Positions 8,123 to 17,112 of a stretch of 64,000 bases of DNA are shown here, piece after piece. The notes beneath the pieces are model-generated. The model saw nothing but the letters and a program-made list of their open reading frames with translations, did not search any database and was not told the origin of the DNA. A program made the position numbers and the translations under genes. Source of the stretch: JAICKM01 sp038228295 (GTDB taxonomy: Bacteria; Chloroflexota; Chloroflexia; QHBQ01; JAICKM01); the NCBI GenBank assembly GCA_038228295.1, contig JBBRPH010000022.1, positions 10,375-74,374 of the forward strand, in the 5' to 3' direction. Position 1 is the stretch's first letter. Each line of letters opens with the position of its first letter.

Positions 8123-8524
8123 CTACTGGGTCGCCGGAGATTGTGCTGCCCCAGCGGCGTGCTGGGCCACAGTGGGGCCGGTATACAGCCCGATGCGATT
8201 GCCGCTGGGATCGGTGAAGACGGCATACGCGCCGTTGTCGCCCATGTCAATCTTGCCGTCCACGACCTTGCCGCCCAATTCGACCGCGCGGGCCAGCAGC
8301 GCATCAATATCATGGGTGCCGATATAGATCAGCACGCCACCGCTTGACGCAGCGCCTTCTTGTTTGACAAAGCCGCCCCCCGGCCCAGCGCCCGGTTGGA
8401 ACATATGATAGTCCGACGCAGCATCGTAATGCGCGTGCCAGCCAAATAGGTCGCTATAGAACTTGCCGGCAGCGGCTGGATCAGCCGCCGGAATATCCAC
8501 ATGAGCAATCGCGTGATCAGGCAC
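8123..8524 (-). CDS. VOC-family protein, tandem paralogue
   Basis: This 133-residue VOC protein closely parallels its downstream neighbour: AHVDIPAADPAAAGKFYSDL, a GGVLIYIGTHDIDA middle segment and FTDPSGNRIGLYTG near the end. It has an extra Ala-rich tail of about 15 residues. Translation probably starts at GTG 8524 behind an AGGAGG site 8 nt upstream. The two genes are likely co-transcribed and may form a heterodimer or act on related ligands; that is inference. Confidence 0.75.
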   Translation of the reverse strand: MPDHAIAHVDIPAADPAAAGKFYSDLFGWHAHYDAASDYHMFQPGAGPGGGFVKQEGAASSGGVLIYIGTHDIDALLARAVELGGKVVDGKIDMGDNGAYAVFTDPSGNRIGLYTGPTVAQHAAGAAQSPATQ

Positions 8525-8619
8525 CTAGTAACCTCCTCGGTAAAGTTAGGGGTGGTTGCTCACAGCAAGGATGGGCTGGTAGAACGTCATGCCTATTGTA
8601 GTACAAATGTTCTGTACTG

Positions 8620-10737
8620 TCAAGGGGTTGCGCCGTACACCAACTTGGCAATTTGGCCGCGTAGCGCCCCATTGGTCGGCCGGAAGGTACCGTCGCTGTA
8701 ACCGCTAAGAATGCCGTGCGTGGCGGCGGTTTCAACCCAGGCATAAGAGGTGCTGCCCGGCGGCACATCCACAAAACGGCCGCCGGCGGGATTGACCAGC
8801 GGCCACCCAGCAGCCCCCACCACGATTTTGGCGAGTTGATCGCGCCGCACCGCGACGCTGGGCCGGTAGTACCGCTGGTGCTGCGCGTTACACGGTTCCG
8901 CCGCGCTGCTGCCGCAGGTATAGCCACCCACGATGCCCCGCGCCGCCAGCGTTTCTACATACGGCCGGAACACGCTATCGGGTGTGACATCAGCAAACGA
9001 CGAGCCGGCGGGCGGGGTCTGGAGCGGCAGGTCAAAGCCCAGCACAATAATCTTGGCAAGCTGGGCGCGAGTAGTCTCCGCATAGGGCCGAAAGCTGCCG
9101 GCGCTATAGCCGCTCACCACACCTCGGCAGACCAGCGCCCGCACCGCTCCATAGAAGTAATCGCTGGGAGCCACATCGCTGAACTGCACCGTGCAGGGCG
9201 TGGCACTAGGCGTGGCCTCGGCCGGCGCGGTGGTCGGCGACTGGGTTATGCTAGGCGTGGCGCTCGCCGGCGCGATAGTGGCAGACTGAGTCGCCGGGGC
9301 AGCGGTGAGCGTGGGTAGAGGGGTCGTGACGGGCGCAGTCGGTGAGCCGGTCACGCTCGGCGTAGCGCTCGCAGGCACAGTGGCCGGCGGCGTGGCTGTC
9401 AGCGTGGGCAGTGGAGCCGTAGCAGATGCAATCGGCGAGCGAGTCGCGCTCGGCGTGGCGCTCGCCGGCGCGATAGTGGGAGACTGAGTCGCCGGCCCGG
9501 CGGTGAGCGTTAGTGACGGAACGCAATTGTTCAATAACACCGTCAAAGAATAGGAATCGGTACTCGCTACCACTATATCCAGCTTCCCATCATTATTTAG
9601 ATCGGCCAGCGCTACCGCAGTAGGGCGCGCAAAATCGGGCAGCGTTACAGGCGCAGCGAAATTGCCGTCCCCATAACCCAACAGAATGGATACATCATGA
9701 GAGTCGCTGTTGCCCACACTCAGATCGGGCTTACCGTCACCGTTGAAATCACCAATGGCAACCGTCATAGGGTAAGCGCCGCTACGATAGAATTGGGGCG
9801 CACCGAAATGACCGCTCCCGTTATTCAACAAAACCGCTACCCCATCCCCGCCGGACACATTAGCCACCGTCAGCACCACATCCGGTTGACCATCGTTGTT
9901 CAAATCGCCGACCGCTAACGCGATTGTGTAGGACATTCCAGGATAGGTAGCCGGCGATGCGAAAGTGCCGTCGCCATTGCCGTGCAGAACCATAACCGTC
10001 GCCGTTGTTGCCACTACCAGATCAACGGTGCCGTCACCGTCTACATCGGCTGCAACGACCCCTTGCGCGTTATTCGATCCTAATACAGACTGTGCTGGAG
10101 CAAAAGTTCCGTCGCCGTTGCCCAATTGTACTACGACACTGCCTTGGTAGCTGTTAACATACACTAAGTCTAATTTGCCGTCATGGTTAAAATCGCTCAC
10201 AGATAACCCATCAGCCGACACACTACCCGCTAGCGGGGTCGGTGGGCTAAGGGTGCCTGCGCCAGTGCCCGCCAGCAAGTTTACATTGGCGAGGTTGGGC
10301 GACCCTTCTTCACTACCGGTCACCAAATCAAGCTGCCCATCGCGGTTAAAGTCGCCTAGCGTAATAGAGCGTGGATAGAAGCCGGCAGGAAAACTTGTCG
10401 CGGGGCGGAAAGTGCCGTCGCCATTACCGATCAATATGACGACTGTGCCGTTAGTGTCATAGCTAACCACGACCAGATCAAGAATACCATCGTCGTTAAA
10501 GTCGCCCACTGCCACGCCGTTGGGCCAAGTACACGCGGAATAATCCGTGCGCGTGAAGCTGACATTGCCGCAGGCGACGGTCGGCACCACGCGCGGGTGG
10601 GCGGCAGTATGAGCCGGCGTATGGGCCGCCGGCGACGTGGCACGTAGCGGCTCTGCTGACGGCAGCAAACCGATCACGATCAGGCTGCCGAACAAGAGCA
10701 CGCCAAAGGCCGACATGAGAATCACTTTAGCAGACAT
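8620..10737 (-). CDS. Secreted FG-GAP/VCBS propeller protein with three SLH domains
   Basis: The 705-residue protein begins with a hydrophobic export segment (about residues 4-26). About seven repeats of the type VAVGDFNDDGILDLVV then follow, each with a calcium-binding DxNxDG loop, forming a beta-propeller (about 60-410). A ~120-residue Thr/Pro/Ala-rich stalk leads to three C-terminal SLH domains, recognisable from FRPYAETTRAQLAKI, GIVGGYTCG and YSDGTFRP. SLH domains bind secondary cell-wall polymer or the envelope, so this is a surface-displayed protein. The ATG at 10737 has an AGGAG site; an extension to 10905 has none. The stalk DNA has internal direct repeats. Its ligand is unknown. Confidence 0.85.
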   Translation of the reverse strand: MSAKVILMSAFGVLLFGSLIVIGLLPSAEPLRATSPAAHTPAHTAAHPRVVPTVACGNVSFTRTDYSACTWPNGVAVGDFNDDGILDLVVVSYDTNGTVVILIGNGDGTFRPATSFPAGFYPRSITLGDFNRDGQLDLVTGSEEGSPNLANVNLLAGTGAGTLSPPTPLAGSVSADGLSVSDFNHDGKLDLVYVNSYQGSVVVQLGNGDGTFAPAQSVLGSNNAQGVVAADVDGDGTVDLVVATTATVMVLHGNGDGTFASPATYPGMSYTIALAVGDLNNDGQPDVVLTVANVSGGDGVAVLLNNGSGHFGAPQFYRSGAYPMTVAIGDFNGDGKPDLSVGNSDSHDVSILLGYGDGNFAAPVTLPDFARPTAVALADLNNDGKLDIVVASTDSYSLTVLLNNCVPSLTLTAGPATQSPTIAPASATPSATRSPIASATAPLPTLTATPPATVPASATPSVTGSPTAPVTTPLPTLTAAPATQSATIAPASATPSITQSPTTAPAEATPSATPCTVQFSDVAPSDYFYGAVRALVCRGVVSGYSAGSFRPYAETTRAQLAKIIVLGFDLPLQTPPAGSSFADVTPDSVFRPYVETLAARGIVGGYTCGSSAAEPCNAQHQRYYRPSVAVRRDQLAKIVVGAAGWPLVNPAGGRFVDVPPGSTSYAWVETAATHGILSGYSDGTFRPTNGALRGQIAKLVYGATP

Positions 10738-10953
10738 TGGGAGAACTCCTGTGGACCAGAGAGCCGAAGGTAAGAGAATATAGAGGGTACCGGCCGCAGT
10801 ATAGCACCGTCGGCCAATCCGTACAATCCGCCGACCGACCTCCCACCGGGCATAAAAGCGGTCGAAAAACCGGGCCGCCGCCAACAGACACGGGACACGG
10901 GACACCGGTCATCTGTTACGTCGTCGCCCGTTTCACGTTTGCCCGTTCCCGGT

Positions 10954-10959
10954 TATAAT
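10954..10959 (+). promoter_or_regulatory. Candidate -10 box for the cyanophycin operon
   Basis: A consensus TATAAT lies 41 nt before the cphA start in the 262-nt divergent region 10738-10999. The -35 region (TTTCAC, 17 nt upstream) is poor. Nothing else is recognisable in this intergenic stretch. Confidence 0.4.
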
Positions 10960-10999
10960 AAGAGCCAACAACCTGAGAGGCTGAGAGGAGACGCACGTC

Positions 11000-13774
11000 A
11001 TGGAGATTGAACGGATACGGACGCTGGTCGGTCCCAACATCTGGGCGTACCGGCCGGTGCTGGAAATCTGGCTGGATATTGGTGAGTTCGAGGCCAAGCC
11101 GTCAAACGAGTTGCCCGGCTTCACCGAACGGCTGGTTGCCCTCCTGCCCAGCCTGTGGGAACACCGCTGCTCTGAGGGACGGCCCGGCGGCTTCCTCGAA
11201 CGGCTGCGGCTCGGCACCTACATGGGCCATATCCTCGAACACGTCATCCTCGAAGTACAATCGCTGGCCGGCATGGACGTAGGCTACGGGCGCACACGCA
11301 GCACCGGGCGCTATGGGCAGTACCGCGTCGTAGTAGATTACAAGGATGAAGAAGCGGCCAAGCTGTGTGTATATTTGGCGCTGGAGATTATCGCCGCCCT
11401 GACCGCCGATCCGCCGCAGCCGTTCGACCTCAAGCCGCGCCTAGAAGAAATCCGCGCGATCGGCGAAGATAATATGCTCGGCCCTAGCACGCAGGCGCTG
11501 GTAGATGCCGCCAAAGCACGGGGCATCCCCTGGTTCCGGCTCAACGACAGTAACCTGGTGCAGTTGGGGCATGGCCGCTACGCCCGCCGCATTCAAGCCG
11601 CCGAAACCTCACACACCACCAACATCGGTGTGGAGATCGCCTCGGACAAAGAACTGACCAAAGCTTTGCTGGGGCGCGTGGGAGTGCCGGTGCCGGAAGG
11701 CCAGGTGATCCGTAGCGCAGACGTGGCTTGGGATGCGGCGCAACGGGTGGGCCTGCCCGTCGTCGTCAAACCAAAAGACGGCAACCAGGGCAAAGCGGTC
11801 AGCGTCAATCTGACCACGCAGGAACAGGTGGAGGCGGCCACACGCCTGGCGCTGGAATACGATAGTCGCGTAATCATCGAGCGCTTCTATCCCGGCAACG
11901 ATTACCGGCTGCTGGTAGTAAACGGCAAACTGGTCGCCGCCGCGCTGCGCCGCCCGGCCCAGGTGGTGGGCAACGGTAGCGACGCGGTGCGGACGCTAGT
12001 GCAGCGCGTCAACGAAGACCCGCGGCGCGGCATCGGCCACGGCGCGGCCATGACCCGCATCCGCCTGGATGATGCCGCCGCGCTCACGCTGGAAAAGCAG
12101 GAGTTGACCTGGGACAGCGTGCCCGCCGCCGGTGCGGTCGTCTTTTTGCGTGATAACAGCAATCTCAGCACCGGCGGCACGGCGACCGATGTGACCGACG
12201 AGGTACACCCCGATAATGCCGCTATCGCTGAATTGGCCGCACGTACCGTAGGTCTGGACATCGCCGGGGTGGATGTGGTGACGCGCAATATCCGCCACTC
12301 GATGCACGAGAACGGCGGCGGCATCGTTGAAGTGAACGCCGCACCGGGCTTGCGGATGCACCTCTACCCGGCCGAAGGCAAAAGCCGCCCGGTTGGCGAG
12401 GCCGTGATGGCGATGCTCTTCCCACCGGAGCGACCGAGCCGCGTGCCGCTCATCGCTATCACCGGCACCAACGGCAAGACCACCGTCACGCGCATGATCG
12501 CCGCCGTCTACGCGACCATGCGCCAATTCGTCGGCATGACGACGACCGACGGCATCTATTTCGACGGCTGCCTACGGGTGTCAGGCGATTGCAGCGGGCC
12601 GCGTTCCGCCGAAGCCGTATTGCAACACCCCGATGTAGAGGTGGCCGTGCTGGAGACGGCGCGCGGCGGCATCTTGCGCTCCGGCCTGGGCTGGGATAAA
12701 TGCCGGGTCGCCGTCGTCACCAACATCAGCAACGACCACCTGGGGCTGGACGGTATTGACAGCCCCGAACGGCTGGCCGAAGTCAAGCGTGTGCCGGTGG
12801 AGAGCGTCGCCAAAGGCGGCTGCGCGGTGCTGAACGCCGAAGATCCACTGGTGGCGGCGATGGCCGACGCGACCCAGGAAGCGGTGATCTACTTTGGCCG
12901 CGATCCACGGGGGCTGGTCATGTCGCGCCATCTGGCGGCAGGCGGCAAGGCCGTCTTCCTGCGGGGCAACACCGTCACGCTGGCCGAAGGCGCGCAGGAA
13001 ACGCCTCTACTTGACGCGAACGACATCCCCGCCGGCATGGGCGGCAAAATCGCCTTCCAGATCGTCAACGCCATGACCGCCGCCGCCGCCTGCTGGGGCG
13101 CAGGCTGCCCGCTGGACGCGATCCGCCTGGGCCTCCGCACCTTCCAGCCTGACGTGGACACCGCGCCGGGCCGCTTCAATCTGTTCACGGTCGGGCAAGC
13201 CACCGTCATCCTCGATTACGGCCACAACCCGAAGGCGCTGCTGGCGATCCGTGATGCCGTGCGGGCGCTGGCTCCGCAGCGCGCCATCGGCGTGGTGGCT
13301 GCGCCAGGCGACCGTCGCGATGCCGACATCGGCGAGCTGGCGCGCATTGCCGCCGCCACGTTTGACCGCATCATCATCCGCGAGGACACCGATCTGCGCG
13401 GGCGCGAACCGGGCGAGGTGGCCGAGCTGATCTGCGAGAGCATTAGCGCCGCCCGGCCTGACCTGCCGGTGACGATCATCCGCGACGAGGCCACGGCCAT
13501 TCGTACCGGTATCGAGGAAGCCGCGCCGGGCGATCTGGTGGTGGCCTTTATTGACGCGGTGCAAGACAGTATCGCGCTGGTGCGCGCCGCCGCCGCCGAA
13601 GCCGCATCGGGCACCAGCAGCCTAGCCTGTTCGCTCGGTCCTGCGCCTGGCCCGCGCCCCGCTGCCGCACTACCCAGCGCTCTGCGCCCTCGCTCCGGCC
13701 TGACCCCAGTGCCGCCGACACTTACCGCAGCACCCGCCGTAGCACGCCCCGGCGATGGGGAGGAGCGGTTATAA
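11000..13774 (+). CDS. cphA: Cyanophycin synthetase
   Basis: CphA builds multi-L-arginyl-poly-L-aspartate, a nitrogen and carbon reserve, using ATP. The order is an N-terminal domain (1-160), an ATP-grasp domain (about 220-480, with VVVKPKDGNQGKAVSVN) that adds Asp, and a Mur-ligase-like domain (about 485-870) that adds Arg. The Mur P-loop is GTNGKTT at 489-495 and DYGHNPKAL follows later. The length of 924 exceeds the usual ~870-900 because of a Pro/Ala/Ser-rich tail after about residue 872 that looks disordered. A GAGAGGAG site precedes the ATG. The cyanophycinase gene follows 2 nt after the stop. Confidence 0.95.
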   Translation: MEIERIRTLVGPNIWAYRPVLEIWLDIGEFEAKPSNELPGFTERLVALLPSLWEHRCSEGRPGGFLERLRLGTYMGHILEHVILEVQSLAGMDVGYGRTRSTGRYGQYRVVVDYKDEEAAKLCVYLALEIIAALTADPPQPFDLKPRLEEIRAIGEDNMLGPSTQALVDAAKARGIPWFRLNDSNLVQLGHGRYARRIQAAETSHTTNIGVEIASDKELTKALLGRVGVPVPEGQVIRSADVAWDAAQRVGLPVVVKPKDGNQGKAVSVNLTTQEQVEAATRLALEYDSRVIIERFYPGNDYRLLVVNGKLVAAALRRPAQVVGNGSDAVRTLVQRVNEDPRRGIGHGAAMTRIRLDDAAALTLEKQELTWDSVPAAGAVVFLRDNSNLSTGGTATDVTDEVHPDNAAIAELAARTVGLDIAGVDVVTRNIRHSMHENGGGIVEVNAAPGLRMHLYPAEGKSRPVGEAVMAMLFPPERPSRVPLIAITGTNGKTTVTRMIAAVYATMRQFVGMTTTDGIYFDGCLRVSGDCSGPRSAEAVLQHPDVEVAVLETARGGILRSGLGWDKCRVAVVTNISNDHLGLDGIDSPERLAEVKRVPVESVAKGGCAVLNAEDPLVAAMADATQEAVIYFGRDPRGLVMSRHLAAGGKAVFLRGNTVTLAEGAQETPLLDANDIPAGMGGKIAFQIVNAMTAAAACWGAGCPLDAIRLGLRTFQPDVDTAPGRFNLFTVGQATVILDYGHNPKALLAIRDAVRALAPQRAIGVVAAPGDRRDADIGELARIAAATFDRIIIREDTDLRGREPGEVAELICESISAARPDLPVTIIRDEATAIRTGIEEAAPGDLVVAFIDAVQDSIALVRAAAAEAASGTSSLACSLGPAPGPRPAAALPSALRPRSGLTPVPPTLTAAPAVARPGDGEERL

Positions 13775-13776
13775 GC

Positions 13777-14670
13777 GTGGGCGACGGCGACCTCTCCCGC
13801 CAACCCCCGCTCCTAGAAAAGGAGGGGGAGTTAGGCGACTTACAGACGACGGCGAGCGGGTCAATTCAGAACTCAGAACTCAGAACTCAGAACTCCGCTC
13901 AGGGGACGCTGCTGATCGTCGGCGGGTCGGAGCGGTTGGACAAGCGGTTGGCGATCCTGCGGACGTGGGTGGAACTGTCCGACCGCGTGCCGGGGCGGCG
14001 CGAGCAGGTGATCATCACCTCGGCGACTGGGCACCCGGAGGCGCTGGGCGGCGAGTATGTGCGCGCTTTCCGCCATTTAGGCTGGCCCGCCGACTTGATC
14101 CACCTGCCGCCACTGGCGACGCGCGAAGACGCCCAGGACTCGCGTACCGCCGAACGGATCGCCCGCGCTGCCGGTATCTGGATGACAGGCGGTGATCAGG
14201 TAGACTTGGTGGACATTCTACGCGACACGCCGGCGGGTCATGCGCTGCTGACCGCCTATCAGGCCGGTGCGGTAGTCGGCGGCACCAGCGCGGGGGCGAC
14301 GGCGCTGGGCGACCCGATGATCGCGCGTGGCGGCGGCAGCGGCGAACTGCGGCGCGGCGAGGTGGTGCTACACCCCGGCTTCGGTCTCGCCGGCCACGGC
14401 CTGATCATTGATACGCACTTTGGTCGCCGCGGCCGCTTCCCGCGCTTGGCTGCGGCGGTCGTTGAACACCCGCCCGCCGTGGGCATCGGCCTCGACGAAA
14501 ACACCGCCTTGCTCGTCCCACCCCACGGCCCTGCTGAAGTAATCGGCCAAGGCGTAGTCTACATCCTCGAAGCCCCGCCCGGTGCCGATCCCAGTGCCGC
14601 CCTCGCGCCCCCGCTCACGCTCTACTTGCTGCGCGCCGGGCAGACGTGGGTGGTGCAACGTGAAACGTGA
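13777..14670 (+). CDS. cphB: Cyanophycinase
   Basis: CphB is an S51-type serine exopeptidase that cuts cyanophycin to beta-Asp-Arg dipeptides. The catalytic Ser171 is in GGTSAGAT; LLIVGGSE, TGGDQ and GLDENTAL are further family signatures. The enzyme core starts only near residue 44. The first ~43 codons are made of repeat DNA: a C-rich/G-rich hairpin (13811-13836) and 3.7 copies of AACTCAG (13870-13895). The GTG at 13777 has GGAGGAG 11 nt upstream; no better internal start is evident, so a low-complexity leader peptide is plausible. Its position right behind cphA gives one operon for synthesis and breakdown. Confidence 0.9.
   Translation: MGDGDLSRQPPLLEKEGELGDLQTTASGSIQNSELRTQNSAQGTLLIVGGSERLDKRLAILRTWVELSDRVPGRREQVIITSATGHPEALGGEYVRAFRHLGWPADLIHLPPLATREDAQDSRTAERIARAAGIWMTGGDQVDLVDILRDTPAGHALLTAYQAGAVVGGTSAGATALGDPMIARGGGSGELRRGEVVLHPGFGLAGHGLIIDTHFGRRGRFPRLAAAVVEHPPAVGIGLDENTALLVPPHGPAEVIGQGVVYILEAPPGADPSAALAPPLTLYLLRAGQTWVVQRET
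13870..13895. repeat. Heptanucleotide repeat (AACTCAG)n inside cphB
   Basis: There are 3.7 exact copies of AACTCAG, read in frame as NSELRTQNSE-like residues. The same unit recurs in inverted form at 50185-50296 and at 53992-54012. Confidence 0.85.
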
Positions 14671-14709
14671 GGACGTATGGCGTAGGCTACTAGAGGCGGC
14701 TATAATCGC

Positions 14710-15645
14710 TTATGGGGCACTACGGGATAGGTCTTGTAGCTGCCCAACGAGGCGTATCAAACTAGTAGGTCGCCGGACGGGATCGGTAAAATCGGCATAA
14801 GTCAGGTGCGTGATTCGCAACGGGGGATCACAAGCAGTTAGCATAATGGGGATTAAGCGACGCAATTTGCCGTTAGGATCTTGGGTCGCTGTTAATTGCG
14901 CCTCAAAGTCGGACCAACTACTAGCGACCCAGTTAGCAGTCATCACGATTAGGGTATAACGGCTGCTGGTGACCGCCCGCTCGATGTTATTTACAATAGG
15001 CAGACCGATGAGAAAATCGTCGGTGTCAATGCAAACGCGCAAGCCTGCATTCTTTAGAGCCGGAACCAACTCGTCTTGTACCCACTGACGATCGGCGGAA
15101 GCATAGCTGACGAAGACATCATAAAGCGCGACAGCAGGGTCTGTAGTACGAAGAGTTGGGGCCGGCGCTGTGCTAGGGGGTTTGTTTAGTGGACTTGAAA
15201 CGGGCGGAGCTGCTGAGCCGGCGTTAAAAGTCAGCGTATCCACATTGCCGCCGATAACCGGTCCATGGATCGTGGTTGAGCCGAAGAATTGCACACCCCC
15301 ATGTGTGACGGCGGGCGGCGCGCCGGTTGGTGACCCAGCCGACGAAGGCAGTGCATTCTCCGTAGCCTCGACTACCGACAGACCACGGGCGCGCGCGAAC
15401 TCCCGCAGCGCCGCATGGTCGGGGTTGGCGGCTTGGGCGGCAGTGATTAGATCGCCGACTTTATCGTGCGCTTCCGCCCATTGCAACAGGTCGAATACCT
15501 GATCCTGGAGGTTGTTATTGCCCATAACCGTGAGAACCTGGGCACCTAACCCCATGCTAACCATCCGCCGCAACGCGCCGGCATCCGGGAAAGCCGCGAC
15601 CAAAAGGTTGAATAACTCCCGGCGCTGTGCTGTAGCCAATTCCAT
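14710..15645 (-). CDS. TIR-domain effector with N-terminal effector-associated domain
   Basis: Residues ~5-85 (RRELFNLLVAAFPDAGALRRM, then QVFDLLQWAEAHDKVGDLI) match effector-associated domain 1, a death-fold-like adaptor of bacterial conflict systems. A Pro/Ala-rich linker follows that includes a GSTTIHGPVIGGNVDTLTF segment. The TIR domain (175-311) starts YDVFVSYASADRQW and carries the candidate NADase glutamate Glu248 in SWSDFEAQL. TIR domains of this type deplete NAD+ or make signalling nucleotides during phage defence. The ATG at 15645 has AGGAG 7 nt upstream. It lies 44 nt downstream of the C39-like lipoprotein gene on the same strand. No partner EAD protein was found here. Confidence 0.8.
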   Translation of the reverse strand: MELATAQRRELFNLLVAAFPDAGALRRMVSMGLGAQVLTVMGNNNLQDQVFDLLQWAEAHDKVGDLITAAQAANPDHAALREFARARGLSVVEATENALPSSAGSPTGAPPAVTHGGVQFFGSTTIHGPVIGGNVDTLTFNAGSAAPPVSSPLNKPPSTAPAPTLRTTDPAVALYDVFVSYASADRQWVQDELVPALKNAGLRVCIDTDDFLIGLPIVNNIERAVTSSRYTLIVMTANWVASSWSDFEAQLTATQDPNGKLRRLIPIMLTACDPPLRITHLTYADFTDPVRRPTSLIRLVGQLQDLSRSAP

Positions 15646-15689
15646 CTGCCTACTCCTGCAATTCAGAACGCAACGCTCAGCACTCCGGC

Positions 15690-16916
15690 CTACTTCGCCG
15701 GCGCGACGGCCAGGCCGTCGTTCTCTTGCGAGGCCCACATCTGGAGGAAGCGCGGCCAGGGTACTTCGTACTCATAGGCGCGATTGGCGTTAGTGCTGGT
15801 GGGGCCGAGAACATCGCGGATCACGGCAACTTGGCTGTTGTAGCCGATCACCACGGCAGCGTGATCGTTGCCGAGGACGGTGTGGTAGCTCCGGCCGTTG
15901 GGCATGATCCAGAGCGCCGGGCGACCAGCCAGGAAGTCGGCAGTGGTCTTGATCCACACCAATTCGCCTCGGCGCAACGCGGCCTCAATGCCGGCCTGGG
16001 TATGCACCGGTGTGACGCGCAGGCCGTAGTGGTCGAAGATTTTGCGGACGGCCTGACCAGTAGAACGCGCCAGGAAGTTAGTCGCATAGTCGCCGGAATA
16101 ATACTGCGTCACGTCACCACCATGGATGATCACGCCCTGCTTGGTCTCCTCCCAGGTCGGTTCCACGCTTGTATCAATACCGACCAGCGGGATTAGGTCT
16201 TCGGTCGTGGTCTGAATGCCATCGGTCGCCAGCACTACCCAGGCAGCATCAAACTCGCAGGTGAAGTGGGCAACTTGGTGCTGCTTAAGAGCGGCGGGAA
16301 TATACGCATCATAGTGTGTGCCGGGCGGCTGCGTGGGCAACGCACTCGCCCCCGCCGGCGGTGCGGCAGGAGGGATGGGTGCCGGCGTTGCCAAGGGGAT
16401 GGTCGGCGGCGCAGTCGGCGGCAGGGTCGCGATGGGCGGCGGCGTGGCGGTCGGGAGGCCGGCGGTCGCGGTCGGTAGCAGCGGAGCATGAGTCGGCGCG
16501 ATAGCGGCCGTTGGCGAGGGCAGCCGCGTAACTGTGGCCGGCAACGACGTATGGGTCGGCGGCAGCGGCGTATTAACCGGTATCTGAGTCTGGGTCGGCG
16601 GCAGCGGCGTGGCCGTCAGTGGGAGCGGGGTGTCCGTGGCAGGTAGTGCCGAGTCAGTCGGCGCTGCCACTGTGTCGGTCAGCGGCACAGGCGTGCCGGT
16701 CGGCATTAGAGCGGTTGCGGTCGGCGGCACAGTAGTAGCGCGCGGCGGCACGGCCGTATCCGCCGGCGGCAGGGGCGTATCGGTCAAAGCAATGGTAGCG
16801 GCCACTATCGGCAGCGGTGTGGCAGAAGCGGCGTTATTGCCGGTATCACAAGCACTCACGAGCAGAGCGCATAGCGGGATCAGGAGCGCGTGGCGCAGAT
16901 GGAGGGTAGTCAACAT
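15690..16916 (-). CDS. Lipoprotein with long Thr/Pro stalk and C39-like peptidase domain
   Basis: Residues 1-23 form a lipoprotein signal with lipobox LVSAC, acylated Cys23. About 175 residues of Thr/Pro/Ala repeats (PLPPTxT) form an extended stalk. The C-terminal domain (about 200-408) resembles the C39-like papain fold, with Cys220 in HFTCEFDAAW, His352 in GNDHAAVVIGYN and Asp368 in VIRDVLG. It would act outside the membrane as a peptidase or a related thiol enzyme. The ATG at 16916 has no ribosome site but has a GATAAT 6 nt upstream, suggesting a leaderless transcript. Its substrate is unknown. Confidence 0.75.
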   Translation of the reverse strand: MLTTLHLRHALLIPLCALLVSACDTGNNAASATPLPIVAATIALTDTPLPPADTAVPPRATTVPPTATALMPTGTPVPLTDTVAAPTDSALPATDTPLPLTATPLPPTQTQIPVNTPLPPTHTSLPATVTRLPSPTAAIAPTHAPLLPTATAGLPTATPPPIATLPPTAPPTIPLATPAPIPPAAPPAGASALPTQPPGTHYDAYIPAALKQHQVAHFTCEFDAAWVVLATDGIQTTTEDLIPLVGIDTSVEPTWEETKQGVIIHGGDVTQYYSGDYATNFLARSTGQAVRKIFDHYGLRVTPVHTQAGIEAALRRGELVWIKTTADFLAGRPALWIMPNGRSYHTVLGNDHAAVVIGYNSQVAVIRDVLGPTSTNANRAYEYEVPWPRFLQMWASQENDGLAVAPAK

Positions 16917-16922
16917 GGCTCT

Positions 16923-16928
16923 ATTATC
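16923..16928 (-). promoter_or_regulatory. Candidate leaderless -10 box
   Basis: Minus-strand GATAAT ends 6 nt before the ATG at 16916. There is no Shine-Dalgarno sequence. The layout matches those upstream of crcB, the MFS gene, the GT4 gene and the ABC exporter. Confidence 0.4.
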
Positions 16929-17112
16929 CCATATCCGATGGCAGGCTGCAACGGCGATGCGGAATGTAGCAGCGCTGCTTGCCCCGCCCGTGAGATGTGG
17001 CGGCCCGGCCGGTGCGCGCAAAAATCAGGGCGCGTGCGTTTCTAATAGCAGCAGAAGCAGCACTTGGCGAGTCGCACAGACTGACGCGGTTTAGAGACAG
17101 AAAGGCACAGTC

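Noticed and set aside
8620..10905. Longer N-terminus for the FG-GAP/SLH protein
   Set aside because: The extra 56 residues hide the signal peptide and have no ribosome site; ATG 10737 has both.
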